DNA of 64,000 nt, taken from contig NZ_KB849716.1 in NCBI RefSeq assembly GCF_000368825.1, forward strand, positions 390,461 through 454,460, given 5' to 3'. Shown here one piece after another: positions 62,491 to 64,000 of the stretch. The first letter of the stretch is position 1, and each line of letters opens with the position of its first letter. A program made the translations under genes and the position numbers. This stretch comes from Acinetobacter ursingii DSM 16037 = CIP 107286 (GTDB lineage Bacteria; Pseudomonadota; Gammaproteobacteria; Pseudomonadales; Moraxellaceae). The notes below the pieces were generated by a model. It saw only the letters and a program-made list of their open reading frames with translations, was not told the origin of the DNA and did no database searches.

Positions 62491-63984
62491 TTAAAAAGTT
62501 AAAGCTGTACAAGATTGATCTAACAAACCAAATAACTTTTGATTTTCTATGCTCATCTCAACCTCTTGTTGGACTTTCCTATACACCTTTCCATCAGATT
62601 CAAAGCTAAAAATAAATAGCTGGTCTTGCTTTATAGAAGCCGAAACATAACCGCTCAATTGCACCTCACCAGCTAGCGGTATAGGTCTAATATCAAAAAA
62701 TTCTTGCTGAGCAACATCTATTAAATGAAGCGCTTCGTTTTTAAGTAAATATTGCGTGATGAAGCTGTAAATCTGTAATTGGCTTGTTTCTAAAATTTGT
62801 ATAAGTTCACTCTTTGGAATTTTTGAAACTTGGGATGTTGAGTCGCTAAAAGACTCAAAATCATTAAAGTAAAGATATTTTTTGAATTCTGAAATCTTCT
62901 CATACAGTGCTAAATCATCAAATAACTCTATTTTACTCGACCAATATAATTGACGAGCAGGCAAGCATTTAGCGACATACTTGAAGATAAATTCTAAGCG
63001 TTTTAAATTATCCATTTGGTTGTCAGTTTTTTTCAGCCTGATGGATGACCTGAATTTAGAAATATTCATCTTTATAGCAAAGCTATTGCTAAGCTCTGAA
63101 GCAAAATTAAACTCTTCTAAATACTTTACTAAAGCTGAAATAGCATTTTCAAATTGGAAAGCATTTAAATCTTGAATATATTGTAACGTCTGAATCTGTG
63201 ATGATAAAAATAGCTCTGGCTTATCCAAGTTATTCAAAACATCTAATGCTTGTACTAAAAAATTCTGAGTTGCTGGATTCTTTATCAAAAAATATTTTTT
63301 GTATTGGCAATATTCACCCCATATTGGGTGTGATAAATTAATTAAATAAATCGCTGAAGTAAAATTGAGAAGTGCATTGTCTAATGTGCCATTTATTTTA
63401 GACCTTAATATTCCAAACGAGAAAATTTTATCTAAAGAGCGTAAAATGGAATGCCTACTCATGCCTGTATAAAGACCTAACTCATGCATACCTACTCTAA
63501 GAACTACCCCATTTTCATCACTATTGGCAACTAATGTAAATAATACAAGCCATGCCTTATAGTCAATTTTCAACAGTTCATCTATTTGGCTTTGCTTATG
63601 ACTAATTCTTACATCATAAATAATGGTCAAAAGTTTATAAATAAATATGAATAGATGACTATTTTGCTGCTGCACTAATATCTGGCGTTTAATTATTTTT
63701 TTAGATCTTATTTCATTATCACTATTCAAAAAAACTATCTTCACTGTATCTTTAGAAACACATTCCAGTATTCCTTTATCAATGAGCAGTTGAATCGAAC
63801 CTCTAAGTTTTACCGAATGAATGCCTATTTCTTTTGCAAGTGTAAGTGGCGCACTCATATCTATTTCACGATCAACATACTTTAGCCAGAGTCTAAAAAA
63901 CACAAACCTATCTAAAGGCTGTAAGCTATAGTCCAACTCCTTAAAAAGAACCACAGCTGTAGCAGTCGTTTGTAATATTTTCAT
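62491..63984 (-). CDS. Large unknown protein with winged-helix features
   Basis: About 497 residues, AT-rich gene, start MKILQTTATAVVLF at 63984 (nine bases after a possible earlier ATG at 63993). Two stretches look like DNA-binding helices: LTLAKEIGIHSVKLRGSIQLL (about 45-65) and MHELGLYTGMSRHSILRSLD (about 165-185). The rest is helical with a beta-rich C-terminus (AGEVQLSGYVSASIKQDQLF). It opens the row that leads to the Gp2-like gene. No family recognised; a replication-control or element-specific regulator is one guess. Confidence 0.6.
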   Translation of the reverse strand: MKILQTTATAVVLFKELDYSLQPLDRFVFFRLWLKYVDREIDMSAPLTLAKEIGIHSVKLRGSIQLLIDKGILECVSKDTVKIVFLNSDNEIRSKKIIKRQILVQQQNSHLFIFIYKLLTIIYDVRISHKQSQIDELLKIDYKAWLVLFTLVANSDENGVVLRVGMHELGLYTGMSRHSILRSLDKIFSFGILRSKINGTLDNALLNFTSAIYLINLSHPIWGEYCQYKKYFLIKNPATQNFLVQALDVLNNLDKPELFLSSQIQTLQYIQDLNAFQFENAISALVKYLEEFNFASELSNSFAIKMNISKFRSSIRLKKTDNQMDNLKRLEFIFKYVAKCLPARQLYWSSKIELFDDLALYEKISEFKKYLYFNDFESFSDSTSQVSKIPKSELIQILETSQLQIYSFITQYLLKNEALHLIDVAQQEFFDIRPIPLAGEVQLSGYVSASIKQDQLFIFSFESDGKVYRKVQQEVEMSIENQKLFGLLDQSCTALTF

Positions 63985-64000
63985 AAAACGCACTATTATT

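Noticed and set aside
1..64000. tRNA, rRNA, CRISPR arrays and Xer/pdif sites
   Set aside because: Looked for by eye; no cloverleaf, spaced direct-repeat array or ATTTCGCATAA-like XerC/XerD pair was convincing.

Overview
The window looks like an Acinetobacter accessory region, chromosomal or on a large plasmid. The evidence is low GC, a PmrCAB (EptA-PmrA-PmrB) locus of the Acinetobacter type, DmeR/DmeF and ChrB/ChrA metal cassettes, a GlyGly-CTERM extracellular nuclease, and IS remnants (IS3, IS982, IS481) next to a group II intron fragment. I saw no tRNA, rRNA or CRISPR array. All identifications come from reading motifs, with no database search.

Layout. 1-2.4 kb: the end of a lipid A phosphoethanolamine transferase gene and the PmrA/PmrB two-component pair. 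2.5-7 kb: small genes, an alpha/beta hydrolase, a short-chain dehydrogenase truncated at an IS3-type terminal repeat, a TetR regulator and IS remnants. 7-11 kb: chromate (chrB-chrA) and divergent Ni/Co (dmeF / dmeR) resistance with a recognisable CsoR/RcnR-type operator between them. 11-16.3 kb: a nested mosaic of IS3 orfB, a group II intron 3' fragment, a 27-codon Fic tail, two alkaline phosphatases (one cut in half) and an IS481 pseudogene. 16.3-21.5 kb: a 5'-nucleotidase and an ExeM/NucH nuclease that, with the phosphatases, form a phosphorus-scavenging set. Two candidate Pho-box promoters lie upstream of the nuclease.

21.7-30.6 kb: two arsenic transcription units (arsR-arsC-acr3-arsH, and a second arsC with a permease and a thioredoxin-like protein) next to a sulfide/persulfide detoxification operon (two YeeE-like transporters, persulfide dioxygenase-like MBL, TauE, rhodanese, AhpD-like) divergent from a BigR-like regulator. 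30.8-34 kb: an ABC efflux cassette (ATPase, FtsX-like permease, membrane-fusion protein).

34.5-53.7 kb is a dense defence island: a Fic protein with an altered motif, McrB-McrC, a 1546-residue helicase with a C-terminal Vsr/DUF559-like nuclease (Hhe-like architecture), a type I restriction operon (hsdM-hsdS-x-y-hsdR) in which x is an EVE-like/HNH protein and y a PD-(D/E)XK-like/DUF5655 protein, and an HNH nuclease-methyltransferase pair. The five-gene hybrid restriction operon is the best candidate for an under-described system.

53.7-64 kb is a mobile-element module: AlpA-like regulator, metal-binding hydrolase-like protein, YqaJ exonuclease, DUF932 protein, several exported small proteins, a highly structured 200-base region with two mutually exclusive long stems, two inovirus Gp2/YfjJ-like or related genes and a large unknown protein. 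Most genes in the alpA-yqaJ stretch have their own strong terminator hairpin. No integrase is in the window, so the ends of the island are not seen.
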